Source: an uncultured Clostridia bacterium | Lineage (GTDB): Bacteria; Bacillota; Clostridia; Oscillospirales; Acutalibacteraceae | DNA length: 34,732 bases | NCBI GenBank assembly: GCA_937919155.1 | Contig: CALFPM010000033.1 | Span: forward strand, 1-34,732 | Direction: 5' to 3' | Part shown: positions 15,507 through 24,948 of the stretch, one piece after another | Numbering within the stretch: the first letter of the stretch is position 1 | How the letters are laid out: each line of letters starts with the position of its first letter | Program-made: the position numbers and the translations under genes | Notes under the pieces: generated by a model | Databases searched by the model: none | Seen by the model: the letters and a program-made list of their open reading frames with translations, nothing else | What the model was told of the DNA's origin: nothing

Positions 15507-16286
15507 CTATCTCAGAATGTTTGTCATGCCCTCATCAACCACAATGGGACCAGGTTCCTGCATTCCCGCCGATTTTGCAAGCATACGAACAGGCTGAATC
15601 GATTCAGTGCCCGAGAAAACAGGCACATTGTTGAAAACAGCTCTCACATAAGACGGATGCTCAACATAAACAGAATAGGTTGAATAAGGCTTGGGTGGAT
15701 TATCCCCTGTTTCGGGTGCTTGCGACAGGGATTTCGGCGGCGCTGGCAATCTGACTGTGCCGCTGATGCCGTCAATATCCGTAATGCCGTCATAAACAGC
15801 AACATTTCCGATCGGCAATTCGAGAAACATCATCACTCTTGCACTGCCCACACCGAACGCTCTGTCCGATGCATAAGCTTCAACCTTGAGGGTGCCGCTT
15901 TCAGTGTTACGCGACAGAAATTCATTTATGTCTCTGCACCTTGCACGCTGTTCGGGAGTGGAATCTGAATTCACAGAGGCACAACTGTTTCTGAGCATTT
16001 GTGCGGCATCGGTTACATCTTCGTCTGCAGTGGTGACAATTCTTGGCGCAGGTGCTTGAACTGGCAAGGCTTCGAGAGTTTCTTCCGACACAGTTTCCGC
16101 TAAAGGGTCGCTTCTGTCCCTTTCAAACGGCTCATTATTCTGTGCGGCATCATTCATTGCCGCCGCTCGTTTATCCGTCTCTTCACCCGCCACATGGGGA
16201 TAACCCGACATATTGTTGCGTTTGCTGAACTCCAGCATTTCCGCCTTGTATTTATCCATTAATTTTTCCATATCTCTTTTGTCCAT
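15507..16286 (-). CDS. Unrecognised 259-residue partner of the SpoIID-domain protein
   Basis: I do not recognise a characterised family. The N-terminus (residues 1-25) is a charged helix; residues about 30-125 are polar, acidic and probably unstructured; residues about 130-235 form a beta-rich domain with VEAYASDRAFGVGSARVMMF, VAVYDGITDIDGISGTVRLPAP and YSVYVEHPSYVRAVFNNVPVF, which looks like a carboxypeptidase-regulatory-like or transthyretin-like sandwich. No signal peptide or membrane helix is visible. GGAGG lies 7 bases before ATG 16286. It is directly coupled to the SpoIID-PG-binding gene, so a joint spore-envelope role is inferred. A clear promoter was not found in 16287-16346. Confidence 0.7.
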   Translation of the reverse strand: MDKRDMEKLMDKYKAEMLEFSKRNNMSGYPHVAGEETDKRAAAMNDAAQNNEPFERDRSDPLAETVSEETLEALPVQAPAPRIVTTADEDVTDAAQMLRNSCASVNSDSTPEQRARCRDINEFLSRNTESGTLKVEAYASDRAFGVGSARVMMFLELPIGNVAVYDGITDIDGISGTVRLPAPPKSLSQAPETGDNPPKPYSTYSVYVEHPSYVRAVFNNVPVFSGTESIQPVRMLAKSAGMQEPGPIVVDEGMTNILR

Positions 16287-16346
16287 AGCAAAACCTCCGT
16301 TTCATCTGCTAATTACAATATATTAAGGAAACAGGATTTTGGTGAC

Positions 16347-16377
16347 AAAAAAAGAGGGTTACCTTTCGGTAACCCTC
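16347..16377 (-). terminator. Rho-independent terminator after the InlB-repeat gene
   Basis: GAGGGTTACC (16354-16363) pairs with GGTAACCCTC (16368-16377) around a TTTC loop; on the minus strand it leads into seven T residues (16353-16347). It isolates the giant surface protein from the sporulation pair. Confidence 0.95.
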
Positions 16378-16397
16378 TCGGATTTGTTATTCAAGGA

Positions 16398-19300
16398 TTA
16401 TTCTTCATCCTTCTTTTTTCTGCTTGCAAGAACAAATGCTGCTGCAGCTGCACCTGAGATTGCAGCGAATGCTGCAAGGCCTGCTGCTGAACCTGTGTCA
16501 GGAATTACAACATCTGTTTCGCTTGCCCACTGTGCTTCAAACACAAGATCCTTGTCGCCCATCTTCTCGGGAACCTCGGGATTCCAGCCCTTGAAGAACT
16601 GACCGTCCTTTTCGGGATCTGCGGGAACGGGAATCTTTGTGCCTTCAACAACCTTGTATGTCTTGTAAACTTCGCCGTCTACCATATATGTTACGGTATG
16701 AGTGTGCTTAACAAGCTCTGAAATACCAACTATAACAAGGATGCCGCCGATGATTGAAACACCTGTGATAAGAGCAGCATTGAGACCGATTGCTGTGCCG
16801 ATAACTGCGCCTGAAACAACTGCACCGCCAACAACAACTGCCACAAATGTCTTATCGATTTCCCACTGAGCTTCGAATGTTACATCTTCGCCGGGCATTG
16901 TTGAGGGAACTTCAGGCTCCCAACCTGCGAATACATAACCGAACTTTGAAGGTGCTGTGGGAACAGGAATCTTATCGCCTTCTTCAAGAACATAGAGTGC
17001 ATATGTGTTGCCGTCTACCACATACTTTGCTGCAAACTTTTCGCCTTCCTCGGGAATCTTTTCCCAGAGTGCTGTGAATGTGAGATCCTCAGCAGGCATT
17101 GTTGCAGGAGCCTTGGGTGACCAACCTGCGAACAGATAGCCTTCCTTTGAAGGATCTGCGGGAACAGGCACTTCTGCACCGTATGCAACATCATATTCCT
17201 TGTATGTTCCACCGTCAACAACATAAGTTGCCTTGTATGATTCAAGGTGATCGATTACTGCGTAAGCAACAAGGTCCTTATCACCCATTACTGCAGGAAG
17301 AGCATTGCCTTCTGCATCTACCCATTCAGCCTTGAATACGATACCCTCAGCTTCGGGAACGGGGTGAACCATTGTTTCGCCTTCTTCGAAGGTCTTTGTA
17401 GCATAGGGTGTTGTATCACCCTTGCTGAGATAATAAGTTACTGTGTGAGTGGGTGTTGCTTCAAGTTCCCATTTAGCGGTAACTGTAAGATCGTTTGCAG
17501 GCATTGTTGAGGGGATTTCCTTATCCCAGCCTGTGAACTTATAGCCTTCTCTTACGGGAGTTGAAACTGTGCCGATTGCTTCGCCTTCCATGAGTTCCTT
17601 GACAATCTTTTCAAGGCCGTCAATCTTACCGCCTGCTGCATCGATTGTAAGTGTATATGTCTCAGTTGTGGGCTCTGCTTCCCAGATTGCAGTAACAGTT
17701 ATATCTTCTTCGGGAATCTTGCCGTCCTCGGGGAGACCTGACCAACCCTTAAAGATAAAGCCATCTCTCTTGGGATCAGCGGGAACATCGATTTCTGTGC
17801 CGTAGTCGCCGCTTGAAGTTGCAGTTGATGTGCCGTCTTCAAATGCGCCTGAACCTGCATCGAATGTTACTGTGGCTGACTTGATCTTCCATGTTGCGGT
17901 GAGGTTGATCTCTTCATCAGGCATTGTTGAGGGAATTGTTGCGGGGTTGCCGCTTTCATCTACCCAACCTTCAAATGTGTAGCCTGTTCTTGTGGGTTCT
18001 GCGGGAACCACACCTGAAAGCTTTTCACCGAAGGGAACATCGTTCTCTGTGAAGATTGATGTGCCGTCTGCGAATTCACCTTCACCTGCGTTAAGTGTGA
18101 TATCATTCTTGTTTACAGACCAATCTGCGTGAACTACAAGATCCTCAGCAGGCATCTTGCCGTCTGCAGGCATTCCTGTCCAGCCGTTGAAGGTGTAGCC
18201 TTCCTTAGCTGCGGGTGCGAAGTCTGCGATATCTTCGCCGGCTTCATATTCCTCTGTCTTGAGGAGGTTTGAACCGTCATAATATTTAATAGTATAGAGT
18301 TCGGGATCAACGGGAACCCATACTGCATCGAGAACTGCATCGCCCTCGGGAATTGTTGTTACGATGTTGCCGTCTTCATCTGCCCAGCCACCGAATGTGA
18401 AGCCGTCCTTTGAGGGCTCGCCCTTTGAGGGAACAGGAAGTGCATCTCCTGCAACACCTGCATCGGTTGCCTTGTCATATTCTTCGCCGTCAACATTGAA
18501 TGTGATGTCATAAAGCTCTGACCATACTGCTGTAAGTTCAACTGAGTCTGCGGGCATTGTGCCGGGGATATCAGCTGCATTGCCTTCTGCATCTACCCAA
18601 CCGATGAACTTGTATCCATCGTATGTGGGACCTGCAGGAACAGCAACGGTCTGGCCTTCTTCAAGCTGTGTGCTGTATACTTCTTCGCCGTTTGCGAACT
18701 TACCGCCGTTTGCATCAACAACAAGGTCATACTTTGTTGCGGGAACGGGATTCTTTGTCCATGCGCCGCTGATTTCTACATCATTTGAGGGCATTACGAA
18801 GCTTTCTGTAAGTCTGCCATTGTAATACCAACCGCTGAATGTGTAGCCTTCAGCTGAGGGAACTGCTTCAACGGAAACTGTTGAACCTTCTGTATAATCC
18901 TTGCTTGCAGGAAGAACTGCATCTGCAGGAATGTCACCGCTCCATGAATAAGTTACGGTGTATTCATCGGGTTCTTCGGGAACTTCAATTTCGTCCCAGA
19001 TTGCTTCGAACTCAATGTCGCCTGCAGGAACTGTGAAGATTGCACCGGCGCTGTAAGTTGCACCGTTGTTTTCCCAGCCCATGAATGTGTAGCCATCCTT
19101 AGCAATTTCGGGAAGTGTGATTACAGTGCCTACTGTTGCGGATGTAACTGCATCTGCAGGAACATCTACATCTGAGAAACCTGTATCATAAATGATATCA
19201 TAGTTAATTGCTGTGTATGAACCAACTACTGTTGCGTCACTGTTGGGCATTGTGAAATCTGCACCTTCAGCATATGTTACGCCTTCGTATACCCAGCCGT

Positions 19301-22300
19301 TGAAGGTGTAGCCTTCAATCTCTGTTGCATCTGCAAGTTCAACTGTGTCTTCAAAGAAAAGACCTGAAACTGATGCAGGAACCTCTGCGCCTGCAGGAGC
19401 AACTGAATAGCTGTAAGTGAGGGTGTATTCATTAACTGTAAGAGTTGCATCGAAAGTCATATCGCCGGGGCCCATAACTGTGTTTGCGGGAATGCTCCAG
19501 CCGCTGAATGTTTCATCCTCTGCAGGCTGATAGTCAGGAGCTGTGATTGTCTCGCCAAACTTATAGGGAACGGTGATATATTCTTCGCCGTTGATGTTGA
19601 AGATTGCGTTGTAAGTGTTTGCTTCCCACTGAGCAACATATGCATCGTCTGCAGTGAATGTTGCGCCTTCAACTGACTTGTGCCAGCCTGTGAATGTGAA
19701 GCCTGTTCTTTCGGGTTCTTCAGGAACAACGATTGCTTCGCCGTACTTACCTTCGATTACAATGTTGCCTGAGTTGTTGCTGAACTTACCGCCGTTTGCA
19801 AGGAATGTTACTTCAAACTCAGCAAGCTTGCAGTAAATATTGATTACGTTTTCGTGAGTTGCTTCGATTGTAATCTTTGTTTCAGTTGTTCTTTCTTCAT
19901 CAAGAACATTGCTTACAGAATCAATAAGATCTTCGTAGTTATAGCTGTGAGTTGCTGTTGATGTTTCACCCTTGTGGATAACTTCAACGGTTTCACCTGC
20001 AAGTGCTGAATTTGTTACAACAGCTGTTGTGATTTCCGAGTTATCTGCGGGGTTAATTGTTATTACATTAATAGTATAGTCGATAGGACCGCTTGTGTCA
20101 GGTGTCCAGACTGCATCAAAGTACATATCTTCGTTGATCATCTTATCGGGAACAGGTGACCAACCTTCGAAGATATAGTCTTCTCTTGTGGGATCTGAAG
20201 GAGCAACGATTGATGCACCGTACTCAATATCCTTTGCAACAAAGAGAGTCTTTCCGTCAGCAAACTTACCGCCGTTTGCATTGAAGAATGCATCATGTGT
20301 ATTGGTTGTCCAAACTGCGATCAGATCAAGTCCGCCTGCGGGCATTGTTGCGGGGAATTCAATGGGAACTTCGGGATTTGATACATATGCCCAACCGGCG
20401 AATGTGAATCCTTCCTTCTCGGGATCTGCAGGCTTCTCAATGGGAGCACCGCAATCTACATCAAGAAGAGGATCGATTTCTTCGGGAATACCGCCGTTTG
20501 TATTAAATACAGCTGAATATCTGAGAGGAGTGCGCTCTGCAGTGATTGTCATATTTTCTGCAGGCATTTTTGAGGGAACTTCCTTATCCCATGCGAATGT
20601 GTATCCGCTTTCAACGGGAAGTTCAGGAGCATTAACTTCTGCTTCATATTCTGCAGTAACATTCTCAATGAGAGTGCCGTCATAATTTACGAAGCTGATT
20701 GTGTATGAATTCTTTTCCCAGATTGCTGAAATCTCAAGGTCGTTTGCAGGCATCTTTGAGGGAACGGGAGTGTTCCAAGCCTTGAATGTGTAGCCTGTCT
20801 TGACGGGAGTGGGGATAGAAGCTGTTACATCTGAGTTATATTCACCCTCGATGGGATCGATAACTGTATCGCCTGTGTTAACAAAAGTAATCTTTGTTAC
20901 CTTGATTTCATAAACAGCATTGAACTTTTCGCCGTCACCGTCCATAAGACCAACTTCAGGATCCCACATTGAGAAAGTGTAGCCCTCTTTTTCGGGAGCT
21001 TCGGGAGCAACAATCTGCTCTTCGAATACTGTGGGAACTGTTGCAAAGAGTTCGCCGTCAACATAGAACTCAGCGTCATGAATGTCTGCTGAATCTGCTG
21101 CGTAAAAAACTGTGTTGCCTTTTACTGTGTAGGGGAACACAACAACTGTCTTGTTGCCGTCCGCATCCACTGTGTACCATGAGTTCTCTGAATTGTAGCC
21201 CTTGGGAACGTCAGTATCATAAATTTTATAATCGTAGTAGGAAATGAATTCGTCAAGAACTTCACTTCCGTCCATAAATACTACATCATACTGAGCATCT
21301 GTGTATTCAGCAACAAAAGTCATATCGCTTGTTACTTTTTCGGGAAGATCTGAAGGATTCCATTCGATAAATTCTTTGCCGGGGAATACGGGAATTTCAT
21401 CGAATGTTTCGGGAGTTGCGCCGTATTCGTAAACGAATGAATATGTTCTTTCTCCGTTGGATTCAAACTTAGCGCCCTGAGTTGCATCGAAGATGTAAGT
21501 AAATGTCTTGATTTCATAAACAGGAACAATATTTACAGTCTCTGAAGGCATCTTGGCAGGAATCGAACGTCCGTCCTCTGTTTCCCAACCTAAGAAGTCA
21601 TAGCCTTCCTTAGCAGGAATACCTGAGGGGAATTCCTGTGCATCGGGAGCGGGGATCTCTGCGCCATAGAACACTTCGTGAACCTGAGTCTGCTCATTTC
21701 CTGAGTTGTCCATGTAGTGATAAATTGCATCATATTTATTTCTTGCATAGTAAGCATTAAGCACTGAGGATTTGTCACCTTTTACGGCGATTGTCTCGTC
21801 GCTGGCTTCAAGGTCAAGTGTGAAGCCTTCAACGGGAATCTGAGGAAGGGTTGCGATTGAACCGTTTTCAGCAAGAATCTCCTGTGAGAAATCGGGAGTT
21901 TCTGAATATGTGCCGTCAGTAAGCATATAGTACACGTTGTATGTGTAGAAGTTATCGCTTGAGCTGGTTGAAGTCCAAACAGCGTAAAGTGTATCCTCGT
22001 TGTAGCCATATTTATATGCTGCGATGTCTGCGGGGCTGAGTGTAAGTTCATCTACCTGAGCCTCTGTGAGAAGATTGCCCTGTGTTGCTGCATCTTCATC
22101 TGACAGACCGAGAGCTGCTTTGATTTCGTTTGTGAAGGTTCTGTCTGCAGGGATGGGAAGCTTTGACCAACCGCTGTGAACATAGCCTGACATTCTGGGA
22201 GTTTCATCGCCGAGACCTGTTACGTTGTCACCGATGATGCCCTGAAGCTTGGATTCGAGTGTGTATGACTCGCCCTCTGCAAAGTAACCGCCGTTCGCAT

Positions 22301-23150
22301 CAAGAACAACGCTTGAAGTTGTTGTGATGATACCTTCGGTTGTTGTGATATTTGCATCCCAAAGGTGCATTGAGCTGGTTGCATTTGAGTTTGCGGGACC
22401 CTTGGGGAAGTTGATGAACATAGGTCTGGGAGATGTTGTTGTGAGAGCAAGCTCCTTAGGAACTCTTGCGTCACCGTTCTCGCCAACTGTTCTTGTCAGT
22501 TCATTGTCAAGAACCTGAAGTTCATATTCAACAATCCACTGGTTACCGTCAAGAAGTGTTGTGTTATAATCTTCATTTCTGATGGTAAGAGTGTTTGAGA
22601 TGATATCGTAATCATCAAAGTAGGTTGAAGGGATAACTCCCTCTGTAACGAGGTAGTTGTCTCTGTGGGGTGCATAATTTGTTTCATCCGAATACCAGAT
22701 TGCACTCTCTGCTGAAAGATCCACGGCACCGTCCATATAATCATCGTTTACGGTAAGTCTGATACGAGAACCGTCTGTATACTTGGGAGTATGCAGATAC
22801 TGTGAGTTGAAAAGAAGTGCTGTGCTGGCTGAATATGTGTAGAAATCGGTTCCTACAAATACTCTTGCCTTAACATCTTCACCGGGTTTTGCTACTGTTG
22901 TTTCAACCCAGTTGATGTCTTTGAGCTTTGTTCCGGGGGCGAGATTATCATTCTCATCGCCAACCACATTGCCGTCATCATCGATGATGAAACCGTCTTC
23001 GTTTCTCTCCATGCGATAGAACTTAACTGTGAAGTCAAGGTTAAGTCCATCATCAACCATGGGGTCGAAAGCTGAAACGGCAACAGACATCGAGCTGAAA
23101 ATCATGACGAATGCAAGAAGCACAGCCAATGATTTCTTAAGGTGTGTCAT
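16398..23150 (-). CDS. Giant cell-wall-anchored InlB B-repeat protein
   Basis: The 2250-residue exported protein starts at ATG 23150, behind AAGGAGG. Residues 1-27 are a signal peptide (cut after VSA). Residues 28-280 form a beta-rich domain that may be cohesin-like. From about 280 to 2100 there are roughly 24 divergent modules of 60-80 residues ending in patterns such as GYTFxGW, PxxMPAxDLT and AxW: InlB B-repeats (Listeria-Bacteroides / Flg_new). Residues about 2102-2148 are a long glycine- and valine-rich hydrophobic stretch, then one more repeat, then IPDTG (2216-2220), a second hydrophobic helix and RKKKDEE, a sortase signal of LPXTG type. It probably works as an extended adhesin or stalk. 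A few N-terminal and central modules have lost the GW core. No sortase gene is in the window. Confidence 0.9.
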   Translation of the reverse strand: MTHLKKSLAVLLAFVMIFSSMSVAVSAFDPMVDDGLNLDFTVKFYRMERNEDGFIIDDDGNVVGDENDNLAPGTKLKDINWVETTVAKPGEDVKARVFVGTDFYTYSASTALLFNSQYLHTPKYTDGSRIRLTVNDDYMDGAVDLSAESAIWYSDETNYAPHRDNYLVTEGVIPSTYFDDYDIISNTLTIRNEDYNTTLLDGNQWIVEYELQVLDNELTRTVGENGDARVPKELALTTTSPRPMFINFPKGPANSNATSSMHLWDANITTTEGIITTTSSVVLDANGGYFAEGESYTLESKLQGIIGDNVTGLGDETPRMSGYVHSGWSKLPIPADRTFTNEIKAALGLSDEDAATQGNLLTEAQVDELTLSPADIAAYKYGYNEDTLYAVWTSTSSSDNFYTYNVYYMLTDGTYSETPDFSQEILAENGSIATLPQIPVEGFTLDLEASDETIAVKGDKSSVLNAYYARNKYDAIYHYMDNSGNEQTQVHEVFYGAEIPAPDAQEFPSGIPAKEGYDFLGWETEDGRSIPAKMPSETVNIVPVYEIKTFTYIFDATQGAKFESNGERTYSFVYEYGATPETFDEIPVFPGKEFIEWNPSDLPEKVTSDMTFVAEYTDAQYDVVFMDGSEVLDEFISYYDYKIYDTDVPKGYNSENSWYTVDADGNKTVVVFPYTVKGNTVFYAADSADIHDAEFYVDGELFATVPTVFEEQIVAPEAPEKEGYTFSMWDPEVGLMDGDGEKFNAVYEIKVTKITFVNTGDTVIDPIEGEYNSDVTASIPTPVKTGYTFKAWNTPVPSKMPANDLEISAIWEKNSYTISFVNYDGTLIENVTAEYEAEVNAPELPVESGYTFAWDKEVPSKMPAENMTITAERTPLRYSAVFNTNGGIPEEIDPLLDVDCGAPIEKPADPEKEGFTFAGWAYVSNPEVPIEFPATMPAGGLDLIAVWTTNTHDAFFNANGGKFADGKTLFVAKDIEYGASIVAPSDPTREDYIFEGWSPVPDKMINEDMYFDAVWTPDTSGPIDYTINVITINPADNSEITTAVVTNSALAGETVEVIHKGETSTATHSYNYEDLIDSVSNVLDEERTTETKITIEATHENVINIYCKLAEFEVTFLANGGKFSNNSGNIVIEGKYGEAIVVPEEPERTGFTFTGWHKSVEGATFTADDAYVAQWEANTYNAIFNINGEEYITVPYKFGETITAPDYQPAEDETFSGWSIPANTVMGPGDMTFDATLTVNEYTLTYSYSVAPAGAEVPASVSGLFFEDTVELADATEIEGYTFNGWVYEGVTYAEGADFTMPNSDATVVGSYTAINYDIIYDTGFSDVDVPADAVTSATVGTVITLPEIAKDGYTFMGWENNGATYSAGAIFTVPAGDIEFEAIWDEIEVPEEPDEYTVTYSWSGDIPADAVLPASKDYTEGSTVSVEAVPSAEGYTFSGWYYNGRLTESFVMPSNDVEISGAWTKNPVPATKYDLVVDANGGKFANGEEVYSTQLEEGQTVAVPAGPTYDGYKFIGWVDAEGNAADIPGTMPADSVELTAVWSELYDITFNVDGEEYDKATDAGVAGDALPVPSKGEPSKDGFTFGGWADEDGNIVTTIPEGDAVLDAVWVPVDPELYTIKYYDGSNLLKTEEYEAGEDIADFAPAAKEGYTFNGWTGMPADGKMPAEDLVVHADWSVNKNDITLNAGEGEFADGTSIFTENDVPFGEKLSGVVPAEPTRTGYTFEGWVDESGNPATIPSTMPDEEINLTATWKIKSATVTFDAGSGAFEDGTSTATSSGDYGTEIDVPADPKRDGFIFKGWSGLPEDGKIPEEDITVTAIWEAEPTTETYTLTIDAAGGKIDGLEKIVKELMEGEAIGTVSTPVREGYKFTGWDKEIPSTMPANDLTVTAKWELEATPTHTVTYYLSKGDTTPYATKTFEEGETMVHPVPEAEGIVFKAEWVDAEGNALPAVMGDKDLVAYAVIDHLESYKATYVVDGGTYKEYDVAYGAEVPVPADPSKEGYLFAGWSPKAPATMPAEDLTFTALWEKIPEEGEKFAAKYVVDGNTYALYVLEEGDKIPVPTAPSKFGYVFAGWEPEVPSTMPGEDVTFEAQWEIDKTFVAVVVGGAVVSGAVIGTAIGLNAALITGVSIIGGILVIVGISELVKHTHTVTYMVDGEVYKTYKVVEGTKIPVPADPEKDGQFFKGWNPEVPEKMGDKDLVFEAQWASETDVVIPDTGSAAGLAAFAAISGAAAAAFVLASRKKKDEE
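16600..22310 (-). repeat. Tandem InlB-type protein repeats (coding)
   Basis: The repeat array inside the giant surface gene covers about 24 modules. They are strongly diverged from one another at the DNA level, with only short recurring words, so they are old duplications rather than recent tandem copies. The most similar modules are those near the C-terminus (residues about 1980-2215), which share the VVDG...IPVPADP...AGWxPxxPxxMP pattern. Boundaries are approximate. Confidence 0.8.
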
Positions 23151-23210
23151 ATGCTTTTTCCTCCTTAGTGCTTGAAAGCCGACAAGCGACACTTTCATAT
23201 AGTACAAGTT

Positions 23211-23239
23211 ATTTTATCATAACGCGTCCGGAAATTCAA
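23211..23239 (-). promoter_or_regulatory. Sigma-A promoter for the InlB-repeat gene
   Basis: On the minus strand TTGAAT (23239-23234) and TAAAAT (23216-23211) are spaced 17 bases apart, about 60 bases before the start. Bases 23240-23305 are AT-rich and hold no gene that I can support. Confidence 0.78.
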
Positions 23240-23305
23240 GACTATTTTAAATATTTTTATATATATAATAGCATTAATTTGTCCGAAAGCAGTTTTTCAG
23301 GGAAT

Positions 23306-24802
23306 TTATTGCTCCGATGAGCCTGAATCAATTACTTTTGAAGCACGGATTTTTGCAAGCTCATACATCATTGTGTCTCTTGTCTTTCCGTGAACATTGA
23401 AGAACAGAAGTGTGACGCCCTTCATGAATCTGCCGATTGCGGGAGCAAGGGCAAATACCATCCAGATTCCCGAAAGCATGCCGGGGTCAGTCTGGGGAAT
23501 GTTGATTCCGTTGGCATTGAAAAGGGGCACATAGTGAATTGCGCCGATTGCCGCCGCGCTGATAAGCTTTGCGGCAATATTTGAAAGCACCTTGAAATAT
23601 TCGGTAGCGGCGGTGATTGTTGCTTCATTTCGCACGCCCGATTTCCACTCAACATAGTCATAAAGGTCGCCGTTGAGAGCAGTGCTGCAATATCTCTGAA
23701 TACTGTTGAGAGATCCGCAGAAAGTGAGTGCAATAACTATCCACACAACATTGAGGATGAAATGTTCCTCTCCGAAAGGCTTGTATCCTACAAGCCACAT
23801 CACAAAATAGCATGCACCGCAGAACATATAGCTGCCTGCCGCAAGATTTCTCAAGCCGAATTTTCTCGTAAGTTTAGGCGCAAGGGGCAGAACAAAATAG
23901 CTGGGAAGGCCTGTGAAGAGACCTGCAATCGTTCCGATTGACAGTTTGCCCATACAGTTAAGCCAGAAAAAGTCCTCAACCATTGAGCCTGTGCTTTTGC
24001 CGACCGCGAAAAAGTTCTTGACAAGAAGAACCCACATGGGACGGCAGGTGCCGACTGTTTTGAGAGTTTCAATAAGACCCATTTGCTTCATTTCGTTTCT
24101 CGATGCAAGAGGCATTCGCTCCTTGAGAGCAAAGAAGCCGTATGTTCTGAAAAATAAAACGCAGGCGATAAAGAAGAATGCACCGCCCATATAAACATAT
24201 CTCGTGGGTACTTTTAAAAGGTCAACAAACAGCGGGAAAAGTGACGGAAGCCACACACCCGTCAGGTCTGCATACGCATCCGTTGCGATGAGTCTGTTTC
24301 TTTCACCGACATTCGGAGTGATATTATAAAGCAGAATCTGATAGCTTGTGTTATAAAAAGAGTTGGCAATTGAGCCCACATAATTGAAAGTAAAAAACCA
24401 CACAAGCAAAGCCGTTTGCGACATTCCGCCGGGCAACACCCAGGGGGTAAATGCCGAGAAAAACCAGAACGGCAAAGTAAGCAGAATATAAGGTCTCACC
24501 CTGCCCCAACGGGTTCTTGTTCTGTCAATAATCAGGCCTGAAAGTGCGTTGTCGAGCGTGTCAATAAATATGCTCGCCGACTCCGCTATGCCCCAGGTTG
24601 ACGGCTTGATTCCGAGAAATGTTGTCGCAAAAAAGAACAACCTTTTACTGAATGAATTCCAGTTTGTATCGCCGAAACCTGACAGAATATATGCTACATA
24701 ATGCTTTGGACTAAGGTAAAGTTTTGTCTGTTGGTCAACATGCCGTTTTACCGCATCGCCGTCTGCAACGGGTGCAGAAAAACTTCTTTCACCCTCTGCC
24801 AT
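23306..24802 (-). CDS. GPH-family sugar:cation symporter (MFS)
   Basis: This 498-residue, twelve-helix transporter matches the glycoside-pentoside-hexuronide:cation symporter family. Key signs are an N-terminal FGDTNWNSFSKRLFFF, the family loop with IDRTRTRWGRVRPYILLTLPFWF after helix 2, a NITPNVGERNRLIA cytoplasmic loop, and the long central loop before VKNFFAVGKSTGSMVEDFFW. It would import a sugar or sugar acid, often with Na+ or H+. The substrate is not determined by sequence, and no glycosidase is adjacent; the hexuronate genes at 1-7 kb are one possible partner. The ribosome site before ATG 24802 is weak (GGTGATG). It is flanked by the InlB-repeat gene and a metallophosphoesterase. Confidence 0.88.
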   Translation of the reverse strand: MAEGERSFSAPVADGDAVKRHVDQQTKLYLSPKHYVAYILSGFGDTNWNSFSKRLFFFATTFLGIKPSTWGIAESASIFIDTLDNALSGLIIDRTRTRWGRVRPYILLTLPFWFFSAFTPWVLPGGMSQTALLVWFFTFNYVGSIANSFYNTSYQILLYNITPNVGERNRLIATDAYADLTGVWLPSLFPLFVDLLKVPTRYVYMGGAFFFIACVLFFRTYGFFALKERMPLASRNEMKQMGLIETLKTVGTCRPMWVLLVKNFFAVGKSTGSMVEDFFWLNCMGKLSIGTIAGLFTGLPSYFVLPLAPKLTRKFGLRNLAAGSYMFCGACYFVMWLVGYKPFGEEHFILNVVWIVIALTFCGSLNSIQRYCSTALNGDLYDYVEWKSGVRNEATITAATEYFKVLSNIAAKLISAAAIGAIHYVPLFNANGINIPQTDPGMLSGIWMVFALAPAIGRFMKGVTLLFFNVHGKTRDTMMYELAKIRASKVIDSGSSEQ

Positions 24803-24822
24803 TACATCACCATCCTTACTTT

Positions 24823-24833
24823 AAGTGACACTT
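24823..24833. promoter_or_regulatory. Possible operator, 5-1-5 palindrome before the GPH transporter
   Basis: AAGTG-A-CACTT is a perfect short palindrome located about 20 bases upstream of the transporter start and just downstream of a weak promoter-like pair (TTATGA and TAAAAT, 17 bases apart on the minus strand at about 24878-24850). It is short enough to be chance. Confidence 0.3.
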
Positions 24834-24881
24834 TTCACCATAGTAAACCTATTTTATCATCCTGTATAATAACTCATAACG

Positions 24882-24922
24882 CAAAAAAAATCAAGCATAT
24901 TCAAAAAAAATCTTGAATATGC
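24882..24922 (-). terminator. Rho-independent terminator after the metallophosphoesterase gene
   Basis: GCATATTCAA (24895-24904) pairs with TTGAATATGC (24913-24922); on the minus strand the hairpin is followed by TTGATTTTTTTT (24893-24882). The remainder of 24803-24948 carries the transporter leader only. Confidence 0.85.
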
Positions 24923-24948
24923 CTGAAGTCTGTTCGATTTTAACAAAA

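Noticed and set aside
20188..20685. Plus-strand open frame of 165 codons inside the giant surface gene
   Set aside because: It is an antisense reading of the InlB repeat array; several similar open frames recur across 17-22 kb as a result of the repeated, stop-poor composition.
16600..22310. CRISPR-like array
   Set aside because: The recurring words are coding repeats of 60-80 residues with divergent sequence, in frame and unequal in spacing, not short identical repeats with uniform spacers.
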